From Flavobacteriaceae bacterium (lineage in GTDB: Bacteria; Bacteroidota; Bacteroidia; Flavobacteriales; Flavobacteriaceae), in assembly GCA_002862705.1 (NCBI GenBank), contig PKDU01000011.1, forward strand, positions 1-64,000: a DNA stretch of 64,000 nt, given 5' to 3'. Under the pieces are notes generated by a model. The model saw only the letters and a list, made by a program, of their open reading frames with translations. It did no database searches and was not told where the DNA came from. Below are positions 36,149 through 45,104 of the stretch, piece after piece; positions within the stretch are counted from its first letter, which is position 1, and each line of letters starts with the position of its first letter. A program made the position numbers and the translations under genes.

Positions 36149-37099
36149 ATGAATACGATTCCATCACTAAACCTGCAAGACTTTGTGTCGGGTAATTCAG
36201 CCCAACAGCACCAATTTATTGTAGCCTTAGGACGTGCCTTTGAAGAAATTGGTTTTGTTGCCATTTCAGGACATTATTTAAGCGAAGCGCTCATCGATGA
36301 GCTGTATGCCCAAATAAAAGCGTTCTTTGATTTGCCCGAAGACATCAAAAAGAAATATGAAATTGAAGGCTTGGGCGGACAGCGCGGCTACACCTCCTTT
36401 GGCAAGGAACACGCCAAAGGCAAAAAGGAAGCCGACCTAAAAGAGTTTTGGCATTTTGGGCAATATGCCGAAGTTCCAGCAATATTAAAACCGCACTACC
36501 CGCCAAATGTACAGGTTGAAGAATTGTCCGCTTTTAATGAAGTAGGCGAAAAAGTTTTTAAAGCCTTGGAAAAAACAGCCATGGCGCTATTGCGTGCCAT
36601 ATCGCTGCATTTGGGTCTGGAGCAACATTATTTTGATGGATTTGTCGCTACTGGGAATAGCATCCTACGTCCCATCCACTACCCCCCTATTCAACAAGCA
36701 CCAAAAAATGCGGAGCGTGCTGCCGCACATGGCGACATAAACCTGATTACGCTGCTGATGGGTGCACACGGGAGAGGCTTACAAGTACGCAACCGCAAAG
36801 GCGATTGGATAGACGCCATAGCTGGCCCTAATGAACTTATGGTGAATGTGGGCGACATGCTTTCGCGACACACCAACAACGTATTGAAGTCTACCATACA
36901 CCGTGTGGTAAACCCGCCAAAAGAAATGTGGGGTACGTCGCGCTATTCCATTCCGTTTTTTATGCACCCCATTGCCACCATGCCACTTGACGTATTGCCG
37001 CATTGCATCAACGATCAGCAACCCAAACAATACGATGACATCTCCGCTGGAGATTTTCTCAGAGAACGACTAATTGACCTTGGTTTATTAAAAGCATAA
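36149..37099 (+). CDS. 2-oxoglutarate/Fe(II)-dependent oxygenase family protein
   Basis: 316-aa protein of the isopenicillin-N-synthase-like dioxygenase family. DIOX_N-type N terminus: FEEIGFVAISGHYLSEALIDELY (about 32-54) and RGYTSFGKE. The iron-binding triad is HGD in AAAHGDINLITLLMG (about 191-205) and the distal His in STIHRVVNPP (about 248), followed by the RYSIPFFMHP 2OG-binding Arg/Ser. The substrate is unknown. Its stop overlaps the start of the SUI1-type gene by 1 nt, so it is probably co-transcribed with it. Confidence 0.88.
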   Translation: MNTIPSLNLQDFVSGNSAQQHQFIVALGRAFEEIGFVAISGHYLSEALIDELYAQIKAFFDLPEDIKKKYEIEGLGGQRGYTSFGKEHAKGKKEADLKEFWHFGQYAEVPAILKPHYPPNVQVEELSAFNEVGEKVFKALEKTAMALLRAISLHLGLEQHYFDGFVATGNSILRPIHYPPIQQAPKNAERAAAHGDINLITLLMGAHGRGLQVRNRKGDWIDAIAGPNELMVNVGDMLSRHTNNVLKSTIHRVVNPPKEMWGTSRYSIPFFMHPIATMPLDVLPHCINDQQPKQYDDISAGDFLRERLIDLGLLKA

Positions 37100-37434
37100 T
37101 GGCCAAACTCAGCGATTTATCGGACTTAAAAAAACTGTTCCCGGAAGCCGAGGGTGCCTATACCCCACCCGTTGAAAAGCAATCAGGCATAGCAAAGCAG
37201 TATCTAGAAGCACACTTTAGCAATAAGGGTCGTGGGGGTAAAACCGTTACCCTAATCAAAGGCTTTGAAGGATCTCCAGATGCACTAAAAGCATTGGCGA
37301 AAACGCTTAAGCAGCACTGTGGCGTGGGGGGAAGTGTTAAAGATTACGACATCATTATTCAAGGCAACATGCGTGATAAAATCATGGCATTCCTCAAAAA
37401 AGAAGGGCATCAAGTGAAGCGTGTTGGTGGATAA
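37099..37434 (+). CDS. SUI1/YciH-type translation factor
   Basis: 111-aa protein with the SUI1 (eIF1-like) fold in its C-terminal two thirds: KGRGGKTVTLIKGFEGS (about 43-59), LAKTLKQHCGVGGSVKDYDIIIQGN and the terminal basic GHQVKRVGG. In bacteria the YciH family is thought to influence translation initiation fidelity or stress response; it is not essential. It overlaps the oxygenase stop by 1 nt. Confidence 0.92.
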   Translation: MAKLSDLSDLKKLFPEAEGAYTPPVEKQSGIAKQYLEAHFSNKGRGGKTVTLIKGFEGSPDALKALAKTLKQHCGVGGSVKDYDIIIQGNMRDKIMAFLKKEGHQVKRVGG

Positions 37435-37502
37435 AAACGTTTTATTCCAATGCCTTTTTGGTACGAATATTGATGTACCTTGGAAACGTAAAACCCCAAA
37501 TT

Positions 37503-38186
37503 ATGAGAGTAATTGCCTTTGCATCCATGCTTATGCTATTTTTATCCTGCGAACAAAACGATGTGAGCATCACAGTTCCCGATAACCCCCCAGTAGCTAA
37601 ATCCGTCGAATACAGCGTTACATTTTCTTTTGATTGGAATAAAAATGATTTTCCAACCGATTACCCCGCTAATCCACACTTCTCCCCACTAGTAGGCTGG
37701 GTGCACCAAAAAGGTAATGGCTTTTTTAACACAGGAAAAACTGCTACCGATGGAATTAAAAGCATGGCTGAGTTTGGAAGTACCACTACCCTAGTGCGTG
37801 AACTTCAAGCGCTTATTTACCAAAGTAAAAGTCTTAAAACCTATGTTGGCAGTGGTCTTAGCGGGGGTGTTGGCACCATTTCACTGGACGTTACGGTTAG
37901 TAGTGAATTTTCTGCCGTATCCTTGGTAACCATGCTTGCCCCAAGCCCTGATTGGTATATAGGCTGTGCAAACGTTGTCTTAACTGATGCCAATGGCGAA
38001 TTTGTTGCAACCAAAACAATAAGGGGTAATGTTTATGATGCAGGTACAGATAATGGCGCGACATTTGCCGCTGCCAATAGTGTTAGTTCTCCAAGAGAAA
38101 ATATCAAAATCATTACCCAACCACCGCTTGGAAACGGTACAGAAGTTCCAGCGTCTATTTGCAGCATTACATTCACCAAAAAGTAA
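37503..38186 (+). CDS. Spondin-domain lipoprotein
   Basis: 227-aa exported protein. The lipobox is LMLFLSC (Cys14), so a lipoprotein anchored in the envelope is likely. The rest fits a Spondin_N domain: YSVTFSFDW, then HFSPLVGWVHQKGNGFF, TDGIKSMAEFGSTTTL, the repeated GxGxIS region, LVTMLAPSPDWYIG and GNVYDAGTDNGATF. In animals this domain mediates matrix binding; the bacterial role is unknown. The ATG at 37503 gives the signal peptide; the upstream frame extension is not a signal sequence. It abuts the convergent ung stop with no gap. Confidence 0.82.
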   Translation: MRVIAFASMLMLFLSCEQNDVSITVPDNPPVAKSVEYSVTFSFDWNKNDFPTDYPANPHFSPLVGWVHQKGNGFFNTGKTATDGIKSMAEFGSTTTLVRELQALIYQSKSLKTYVGSGLSGGVGTISLDVTVSSEFSAVSLVTMLAPSPDWYIGCANVVLTDANGEFVATKTIRGNVYDAGTDNGATFAAANSVSSPRENIKIITQPPLGNGTEVPASICSITFTKK

Positions 38187-38852
38187 TTACCAATCTATAC
38201 TAGGTTTGCCTTGTGCTTTTAAATACGCATTCGCTTGGCTGAAGTGTTTGTTACCAAACCACAGTCCCCTGTTGGCACTTAACGGAGATGGATGTCCGGC
38301 CTCAAGGACTAAGTGTTTGTCCCTGTTGATATGCTTGCCTTTTTGCTTGGCATAATTGCCCCAAAGCATAAAAACCAAACCCGTTTTGTTTGAAGACAGC
38401 TTTTCGATTACGGCATCTGTAAATTTTTCCCAACCTTGCTTTTGATGGCTTCCCGCCTGCCCTGCCCGAACGGTTAAGGTGGCATTGAGTAGCAATACCC
38501 CTTGTGATGCCCACGGCAATAAACTACCAGACCTAGGATATGGCTTTCCCACATCTTGCTGAAGCTCTTTTAGTATGTTTATTAACGAAGGAGGATGCGC
38601 AATACCCTCAGGAACAGAAAAACACAAGCCGTGCGCCTGCCCGGGACCGTGATAGGGATCTTGCCCTAATAGCACCACATTAACCGCTTCAAATGGACAT
38701 AAATCGAAGGCGTTGAAAAGGTCTTTTCCAGGTGGATAACAGCTATATTGCTTATATTCTTGACGTACAAATTGGGTCAGTCTATCAAAGTAAGGCGCAG
38801 CGATTGTATCCGCTAACTGCGTTTGCCACGATTTTATCAGTCGAACCTTCAT
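38187..38852 (-). CDS. ung: Uracil-DNA glycosylase
   Basis: 221-aa family 1 UDG that removes uracil from DNA. The catalytic water-activating motif is GQDPYHGPGQAHGLCFSV (about 60-77, catalytic Asp in GQDPYH), followed by LLLNATLTVR and the DNA-intercalating HPSPLSANRG near the C terminus (about 185). All catalytic residues are intact and the length is normal. It is divergent from mutS2 across about 44 bp, so two DNA-repair genes share an intergenic region. Confidence 0.96.
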   Translation of the reverse strand: MKVRLIKSWQTQLADTIAAPYFDRLTQFVRQEYKQYSCYPPGKDLFNAFDLCPFEAVNVVLLGQDPYHGPGQAHGLCFSVPEGIAHPPSLINILKELQQDVGKPYPRSGSLLPWASQGVLLLNATLTVRAGQAGSHQKQGWEKFTDAVIEKLSSNKTGLVFMLWGNYAKQKGKHINRDKHLVLEAGHPSPLSANRGLWFGNKHFSQANAYLKAQGKPSIDW

Positions 38853-38861
38853 TAAAAAAGC

Positions 38862-38869
38862 TATTTTTG
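38862..38869 (+). promoter_or_regulatory. -7 promoter element of mutS2
   Basis: TATTTTTG matches TAnnTTTG and lies 27 bp before the mutS2 ATG. No TTG is seen at the -33 position. Confidence 0.4.
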
Positions 38870-38896
38870 CGATGCCTCAAGGTAGCAAAAATTGAA

Positions 38897-41068
38897 ATGA
38901 AAAAAATTGCGCAAAAAGCACTCGATGATTTAGAATTTGGGGTTGTCCTTGAACAAGCCGCCCTGCGCTGTGCAACAGCACTTGGAAAAGCGCAGATGAT
39001 GGCATCCATACCTTCGAGTGATATAGGTGAGGTTAAAAAGGCCCTGCTAAGAACAAACGAGTACGCCAGTTCGTTTTCGGAAGAAAAACCCATACCCAAC
39101 CACGGCTTTGAAGACGTCAGTGAAGAAGTATCGCTGCTAGACGTAGAAAACAGCAAGATTGAGGTTGAGGGCTTCCGCAAGCTGTTGCTGCTCGTCGATA
39201 CTGCCAACACGCTCATGGTATTTTTAAAGAAAAACAAAGATCTTTATCCTACGCTGTTTGAAGCCACTTATGAGCAAGTACCCATCAAAGAAATCCCAAA
39301 AGAAATAAACCGTGTCGTTGATAAATTTGGTGAAGTAAAAGATCGCGCATCCGACAATTTACATATCATCCGCAAACAAATGAATGCGGTTCGTTCCAAA
39401 ATAAGTCAAAGTTTTGGCGCTGCATTGAGCACCTATCAAGGTTCGGGTTTCTTAGACGATATTAGAGAAACGGTTATGGGCAGCAGACGTGTGTTGGCCG
39501 TTAAGGCCATGTATCGCCGCAAAGTCAAAGGCGTCATCCACGGCAGCAGTAAAACGGGAAGTATTGTGTATATAGAACCGCAAACTACCCTAGCCTATAC
39601 CCAAGAGCTTCAAAACCTCATTTACGACGAAAAAGAAGAAATTGATTTAATCCTGCGTGCCCTTACCAACTATATGCGCCCTTTTGTAGATGATGTGAAC
39701 CAATTTGCCAGTCTGCTGATTTTAATTGATATGCATGCCGCTAAAGCCTATTACGCCAAGGAAATGGACGGCGTAATGCCCATGCTGCGTGATACGCAAG
39801 AAATTGACCTAAAAAAAGCATACCACCCCCTACTCTATTTGAGTAACAAGAGAAAGAAGAACACTACCTATCCACAAGACGTGCATTTGCATGCTGAAAA
39901 CAGGATTGTGGTTATCTCGGGACCTAATGCAGGTGGAAAAAGCATCACGCTCAAAACAGTTGGCCTACTGCAATTGATGCTGCAAAGTGGCTTCTTGCTT
40001 CCCGTGGATGAAAGCAGCAATATGAGTGTATTTGAACGCATACTCACGGATATTGGGGACAACCAATCCATAGAAAACGAATTGAGCACCTACAGTTACC
40101 GCCTAAAGAACATGCAACGCTTTTTGAAAAAATGTGATGAAAAAACATTGTTCCTTATCGATGAATTTGGAACGGGTTCTGATCCAGAACTGGGTGGTGC
40201 ACTGGCTGAAATATTCCTTGAAGTATTTTATGAGCGCAATGCTTTTGGTGCCATCACCACTCACTATTCAAACCTTAAACTGCTGGCCAACGAGCTGCCA
40301 CACATGACCAATGCCAATATGCAATTTGACGGCAGGAGCCTTCAGCCCACTTTTCATTTGGTAACAGGAGAAGCAGGCAGCTCATTTACGTTTGAGGTAG
40401 CCGAGAAAAATGGCATACCTTATAGTCTTATCAATAAGGCAAAAAAGAAAATTGAACGCGGTAAAGTCCGTTTTGATGCCAGCATAGCAAAGCTACAAAA
40501 GGAGCGTGCGAGCATGAGCAAAACCTCTAAAGCAATGCAAGAAGCTTCGGTTAAAAGTAAAAGGGAAAATGAAAAGCTGGAAACCCTCAATGCAAAAGTC
40601 AAGCTCAAGCTAGCGCGCTATCAAGAACTCTTTGACCAAGAAAAACGCATGATTGTGCTTGGCAATAGTGTAAACGATGCGGCAGAACGGTTTTTTATCA
40701 CAAATAAAAAGCGTTCCCTTATTTCTGAGCTATTGCAAATCGTAGAGACCGAAAATGCAAAACGAAAGCGAAAGTCAAATGCCGTACACAAAAAAGAACA
40801 ACAAGAAAAGCGTGCAATTAAGAAGGAGGTAGTTGCGAAGGTCGCAGTGGTTCGCAAAGAAAAAAAGAAGCAAAAAGAGACCAAGCCAAAAGAAAACTTT
40901 CGCCCAAAAGTTACCTTCCAAATTGGGGACAAAGTGCGCATGTTTGATGGAAAAGCCGTGGGCACCATAGACACCCTAGAAAAGAAAAAAGCCATCGTAA
41001 ACTATGGTATTTTCACCACACAGGTAAACGTGGAAGCCCTTGAATTGGTAGAACGAAAGCAGAAGTGA
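38897..41068 (+). CDS. mutS2: MutS2-family ATPase without Smr domain
   Basis: 723-aa MutS2 protein, related to mismatch-repair MutS but linked to recombination control and ribosome rescue in other bacteria. The start at 38897 (MKKIAQKALDDLEFGVVLEQ) matches the MutS2 N terminus. A clamp/lever region (about 100-300) precedes the ATPase with Walker A GPNAGGKS (342-349), DIGDNQSIENELSTYS, the Walker B FLIDEFGTGSDPELGGAL and ITTHYSNLK. A Lys/Glu-rich coiled coil (about 530-650) and a small SH3-like segment (IGDKVRMFDGKAVGTI) end the protein. The Smr nuclease domain of Bacillus MutS2 is absent. Its stop overlaps the next start by 4 nt. Confidence 0.92.
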   Translation: MKKIAQKALDDLEFGVVLEQAALRCATALGKAQMMASIPSSDIGEVKKALLRTNEYASSFSEEKPIPNHGFEDVSEEVSLLDVENSKIEVEGFRKLLLLVDTANTLMVFLKKNKDLYPTLFEATYEQVPIKEIPKEINRVVDKFGEVKDRASDNLHIIRKQMNAVRSKISQSFGAALSTYQGSGFLDDIRETVMGSRRVLAVKAMYRRKVKGVIHGSSKTGSIVYIEPQTTLAYTQELQNLIYDEKEEIDLILRALTNYMRPFVDDVNQFASLLILIDMHAAKAYYAKEMDGVMPMLRDTQEIDLKKAYHPLLYLSNKRKKNTTYPQDVHLHAENRIVVISGPNAGGKSITLKTVGLLQLMLQSGFLLPVDESSNMSVFERILTDIGDNQSIENELSTYSYRLKNMQRFLKKCDEKTLFLIDEFGTGSDPELGGALAEIFLEVFYERNAFGAITTHYSNLKLLANELPHMTNANMQFDGRSLQPTFHLVTGEAGSSFTFEVAEKNGIPYSLINKAKKKIERGKVRFDASIAKLQKERASMSKTSKAMQEASVKSKRENEKLETLNAKVKLKLARYQELFDQEKRMIVLGNSVNDAAERFFITNKKRSLISELLQIVETENAKRKRKSNAVHKKEQQEKRAIKKEVVAKVAVVRKEKKKQKETKPKENFRPKVTFQIGDKVRMFDGKAVGTIDTLEKKKAIVNYGIFTTQVNVEALELVERKQK

Positions 41069-41439
41069 AACGCGCCGTTGTCTTTTACGATAGCGACTGC
41101 TTGCTGTGCAGCAAGAGTGTGCAGTTTGTACTGAAACACGACACGCACAAGCACTTTTCATTTAGTGCCCTGAACAATACTTTTGCAAAACCCTACAAGC
41201 TATCTGCTGAAACAGTAGCGGTATTAACACCCAATCAAGCGTTGCTGTCACACCACAAAGCAGTAAAATACATCATAAAACAGCTGCCTAAACTGAAGTG
41301 GATGGTGCTTCTATTTTATATAACCCCAGCCTTTTTACAGCGGTTTGTATATGGTGTAATCGCTAAAAATAGAAAGCGCTGGTTTGGTACAACGCGCTGC
41401 CTGCTTTCAAATCAACATCCAGAACGCTTTATTGACTAG
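41065..41439 (+). CDS. DCC-family thiol-disulfide oxidoreductase-like protein
   Basis: 124-aa DUF393/DCC (YuxK) family protein. The redox-like motif DSDCLLCSKSVQFVLKHD (about 8-25, with Cys12 and Cys15) starts a thioredoxin-like fold, and the C-terminal part holds a hydrophobic segment (LKWMVLLFYITPAFLQRFVYG) and CLL. Many members carry DxDCxxC; here it is DSDCLLC. The function is not established. It is co-translated with mutS2 (ATGA overlap) and converges with the symporter gene (CTAG shared). Confidence 0.85.
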   Translation: MKRAVVFYDSDCLLCSKSVQFVLKHDTHKHFSFSALNNTFAKPYKLSAETVAVLTPNQALLSHHKAVKYIIKQLPKLKWMVLLFYITPAFLQRFVYGVIAKNRKRWFGTTRCLLSNQHPERFID

Positions 41440-42737
41440 TTCTTGTAGTGGTCATCCCAGTTTTTGACCTTTGGCCTGCCGAGTTTGCCTAACCATTTGG
41501 CGACCAACATAGAAACGGAGGCATCTCCAGTTACGTTTACACTGGTACGGCACATGTCCAAAGGGCGGTCTACAGCAAAAATAAGCGCTAGACCTGCTTC
41601 AGGAATACCAGCCTGTGCCAGCACAATGACAAGCATAACCATACCAGCACCTGGAACAGCAGCAGAGCCAATGGAGGCTAGTGTTGCCGTGGCAATAATA
41701 CCCAATTGTGCACCTAGACTTAAATCCATCCCAAAGGCTTGTGCAATAAACACAGCGGCAACGGCTTGATACAGACTAGTACCATCCATATTGATGGTTG
41801 CCCCTATGGGCAGCACAAAACTGCTTACATCTTCTTCAACGCCCAAGTGTTCGTGCACACGCTCCATGGTAACGGGGAGTGTGGCAGCTGACGAGGAAGT
41901 AGAAAACGCCAACAATTGTGCTGGTGAAATTCCTTTGAGGAAAAAACCAATTTTCTTCCCTGTTACAAGGCGTACTAAGATGATGTAAAAGAACAGCATA
42001 CAAAGCAAGCCCAACAATACCGTTATGGTGTATAAGCCTAAGGCTTTAAACAAATCGGCTGATGGTGCTTCAGCGACCAAGGCTGCAAGTAGTGCAAATA
42101 CGCCATAAGGGGCAGCAATCATAATCAAATCAATAAGCTTGAGAATTACCTCATTAAGTGCATCAAAAAAGTCTTTTACGGATTGAGATTTCTTTTGTGG
42201 AATAAGCACAATACCTATTCCAAAAAATATGGCAAAGAAAATCACCTGTAGCATATTGCCGTTGTCTTGCATGGCAGCAAAAATATTGGAGGGTACCATG
42301 TCTACGAGCGCTTGTAGTGGACCTGCTTCCTTTTGCGCGGCAGCAACTGTTTGTTTGGCAGCAGCATCAGAGGCATAAGCGGAAAGCAGTTCTTTTCGCG
42401 TTTCGTCGGAGATGGTATTTCCAGGCTTGATTAGATTCACAATACTCAAACCAATGGTAACAGCAGTAAGCGTTGTCAATAAGTATAAACATATGGTACG
42501 ACTACCCATGGAGGAGAGTTGTGTAATGTCTTTGAGATCAGAAACCCCTTTGATTAGCGAGGCCAATATCAAGGGAACGGCAATGAGTTTAAGGACATTA
42601 ATAAATATAGTTCCGAACGGTTTGATCCAATCTACTACCAAATCCCTACCCCATTCAAATTGACTAAACAGTAATCCAAAGAGGACACCAAAAAGCATTC
42701 CGAGTAGAATTTTCCAATGTAGGGGCAATTTTTTCAT
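41436..42737 (-). CDS. Dicarboxylate/amino-acid:cation symporter (DAACS)
   Basis: 433-aa inner-membrane transporter of the glutamate/dicarboxylate family (GltP/DctA-like). The re-entrant serine motif FSTSSSAATLPVTME (about 280-294) and the NMDGTSLYQAVAAVFIAQA segment (about 318) are typical, with about eight transmembrane segments plus two hairpins. The C-terminal VDRPLDMCRTSVNVTGD matches the substrate-binding DxxRT/NxxxD region. Acidic amino acids or C4-dicarboxylates are the likely substrates, driven by H+ or Na+. It is preceded by aroC on the same strand, 3 bp away. Confidence 0.93.
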   Translation of the reverse strand: MKKLPLHWKILLGMLFGVLFGLLFSQFEWGRDLVVDWIKPFGTIFINVLKLIAVPLILASLIKGVSDLKDITQLSSMGSRTICLYLLTTLTAVTIGLSIVNLIKPGNTISDETRKELLSAYASDAAAKQTVAAAQKEAGPLQALVDMVPSNIFAAMQDNGNMLQVIFFAIFFGIGIVLIPQKKSQSVKDFFDALNEVILKLIDLIMIAAPYGVFALLAALVAEAPSADLFKALGLYTITVLLGLLCMLFFYIILVRLVTGKKIGFFLKGISPAQLLAFSTSSSAATLPVTMERVHEHLGVEEDVSSFVLPIGATINMDGTSLYQAVAAVFIAQAFGMDLSLGAQLGIIATATLASIGSAAVPGAGMVMLVIVLAQAGIPEAGLALIFAVDRPLDMCRTSVNVTGDASVSMLVAKWLGKLGRPKVKNWDDHYKN

Positions 42738-42740
42738 GTT

Positions 42741-43805
42741 TTAAATTTTAGCGTTTTTGTTGCGAAGACTAAAATCAGCCAATACCAAAGCAGCCATGGC
42801 TTCAACTATAGGCACGGCGCGTGGCACCACACAAGGGTCGTGTCTCCCCTTGCCTTCCATTACAACCTTGTCTCCTTTTTTGTCGATGGTTTCTTGATGC
42901 TGCATGATGGTCGCAACAGGTTTAAAGGCAACGTTGAAATAAATGTCCATACCGTTGCTAATACCGCCCTGCACACCACCTGAGTAGTTAGTTTTAGTCG
43001 TACCGTCTTCGTTGTATAAGTCGTTATGAGCGCTTCCTTTTCTTTTTGCGCCAGCAAAGCCACTTCCGTATTCAAAACCTTTGACGGCATTGATGGAAAG
43101 CATGGCCTGTCCAAGGGTAGCGTGTAGCTTGTCAAAAACCGGTTCTCCCAAACCGATGGGAACATTTTTAATAACGCAAGTTACTACGCCACCAACGGTA
43201 TCCCCTTCTTTGCGGACTTGCTTTATATAGCTTTCCATTTGGGCAGCCATTGCTGGGTCTGGACAACGCACAGGGTTACTTTCTATGGTAGAAAAATCGC
43301 TTGTATTTTGTGGGTTTTCAAGAGTCAACTCCCCTACTGCCGAAACAAAAGCACGAATGCTAACAGGTGCAATAAATTGCTTGGCTATGCTGCCTGCTAC
43401 CACACGGGCTGCGGTTTCACGTGCCGAACTTCTCCCACCGCCACGGTAATCACGAATGCCGTATTTCTGGTCGTAAACATAATCGGCGTGTGAAGGACGG
43501 TAGCTGTCTTTTATGTGGCTGTAATCTTTTGATTTTTGATTGGTATTCACAATGGTAAATCCAATGGGTGTTCCCGTTGACTTGCCTTCAAATACTCCTG
43601 AGTGAATGGCAACCGTATCGGGTTCTTTCCGTTGCGTTACGATGGCCGATTGTCCGGGTCTACGTCTGTTGAGGTCTTCTTGGATGGCCGCAACATCAAT
43701 TGCTACACCTGCTGGACAGCCGTCAATAACACCACCAAGGGCTACACCATGCGACTCGCCATAGGTTGTAAGGCTAAATATTTTTCCAAAAGAATTTCCT
43801 GCCAT
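42741..43805 (-). CDS. aroC: Chorismate synthase
   Basis: 354-aa FMN-dependent enzyme making chorismate from EPSP, last step of the shikimate pathway. The N-terminal [20 protein letters not shown] and [15 protein letters not shown] (about 124-138) are signatures, and FEYGSGFAG and the C-terminal [20 protein letters not shown] are conserved. Length is normal. It is in tandem with the symporter gene and divergent from the TlpA-like lipoprotein. Confidence 0.96.
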   Translation of the reverse strand: MAGNSFGKIFSLTTYGESHGVALGGVIDGCPAGVAIDVAAIQEDLNRRRPGQSAIVTQRKEPDTVAIHSGVFEGKSTGTPIGFTIVNTNQKSKDYSHIKDSYRPSHADYVYDQKYGIRDYRGGGRSSARETAARVVAGSIAKQFIAPVSIRAFVSAVGELTLENPQNTSDFSTIESNPVRCPDPAMAAQMESYIKQVRKEGDTVGGVVTCVIKNVPIGLGEPVFDKLHATLGQAMLSINAVKGFEYGSGFAGAKRKGSAHNDLYNEDGTTKTNYSGGVQGGISNGMDIYFNVAFKPVATIMQHQETIDKKGDKVVMEGKGRHDPCVVPRAVPIVEAMAALVLADFSLRNKNAKI

Positions 43806-43922
43806 TTAAATATTTTTTTCAAAAGTACGAATATATACAGTCAACGTAAAACGGCTATTGAGAATTGTATTTGAATGCGCATACAGGGTTAAAGTAAATC
43901 ATCAATTCAAAATCCTTTTTCA

Positions 43923-43930
43923 TAAATTTG
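43923..43930 (+). promoter_or_regulatory. -7 promoter element of the TlpA-like gene
   Basis: TAAATTTG matches TAnnTTTG and lies 17 bp before the ATG at 43948. Confidence 0.45.
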
Positions 43931-43947
43931 CTGAAATATATTTTCCA

Positions 43948-45081
43948 ATGCGAAATCTTTTCTTCCTTACCCTAGTTATTCTTTTTGTTTCATGCCAATC
44001 ATCTTCTGGAGATTACACCATCAGCATTTCTGCTGACGTTGAAGATGACCACCAAATATTTCTCGTCAACTTTGATGATGATAACCAACCCAATGTGATA
44101 GATACGCTCTACGTAAAGGAAGGCTTAGCTTCTTACAGTGGTTTTGCTGAAGTACCAGATTATCAATCGTTATGGGTAAATGGTGTAAGGGGATCTGTAC
44201 CGCTGTTTGTTGAACCCGGAGAAATTACGGTTGAAATATACAAAGACAGTATTCAAGCTTCGAAAGTTAGGGGAACAAAAACCAACGTAGCTTTTAAACG
44301 CTATATCGATGAAGTCAATCCATTGTTTAAGTCTTTTTATGAAATTCAAAACGATATGCGAAACGCAGTGATCACACGTGATAGCTTGGGATATAAAGAT
44401 TTAGAGGAGCAACTAAAAGACATGGAGGCCAAGTTTAATAACTTCCAGATTGAATATACCAAATCCAATCCTGACTCCTATGTATCTGCAATGGTTTTGA
44501 TGCAGTTGGTCATGAACAAAGCCATTGAAAACGAAGAGGCTTATGAAATCTATAAGGGCTTTAGTAAAACCATCAAGAAAACAAAATCTGCTGTTAAGAT
44601 CAATGCACTCTTAGCGCCAAAAGAAGCTGAAGAAACGGAAGCGGTTCCTGAAGACGGCGAAGTTAATGTTGGTGATAAAGCACCTGATTTCTCAGCGCCT
44701 ACGCCAAACGAATCTTTTGTTACACTAAATGCCTCCCTTGGAAAATTGACTATTTTAGATTTTTGGGCATCTTGGTGTGGCCCATGTCGTGTTGACAGCC
44801 CTAATCTAGTCAAGGTTCACAACACCTATAAAGCCAATGGCTTGTCCATAGTAGGCATTTCGCTAGACAACAATAAGAAGTCTTGGGAAAAAGCCATTGA
44901 TAACGACAAGCTCGATTGGACGCACGTATCGCACCTTAAGCGTTGGGACGACCCCATTGCTGCCGCATATGGTGTAAACTCAATTCCCCAATTATTTCTA
45001 TTGGACGAAAACGGCACCGTGATTGCCAAAGAGCGTCATGCAGAAGATTTTATGCCTATTCTTAAGCAAATACTGCTCTAA
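43948..45081 (+). CDS. TlpA-like thioredoxin-fold lipoprotein
   Basis: 377-aa exported protein. The signal peptide has the lipobox ILFVSC (Cys15). An N-terminal all-beta domain of DUF4369 type (about 20-120) is followed by a helical linker with acidic and basic residues (about 130-220). The C-terminal AhpC/TSA-type thioredoxin domain follows (about 235-377), with the active site FWASWCGPCRVDS (CGPC) and the cis-Pro loop NSIPQLFLLD. It probably acts in the periplasm on disulfides or peroxide. The ATG at 43948 is chosen because the upstream frame has no signal sequence. Confidence 0.88.
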   Translation: MRNLFFLTLVILFVSCQSSSGDYTISISADVEDDHQIFLVNFDDDNQPNVIDTLYVKEGLASYSGFAEVPDYQSLWVNGVRGSVPLFVEPGEITVEIYKDSIQASKVRGTKTNVAFKRYIDEVNPLFKSFYEIQNDMRNAVITRDSLGYKDLEEQLKDMEAKFNNFQIEYTKSNPDSYVSAMVLMQLVMNKAIENEEAYEIYKGFSKTIKKTKSAVKINALLAPKEAEETEAVPEDGEVNVGDKAPDFSAPTPNESFVTLNASLGKLTILDFWASWCGPCRVDSPNLVKVHNTYKANGLSIVGISLDNNKKSWEKAIDNDKLDWTHVSHLKRWDDPIAAAYGVNSIPQLFLLDENGTVIAKERHAEDFMPILKQILL

Positions 45082-45104
45082 GTAGACCCCTTTATTATGG
45101 CGCA

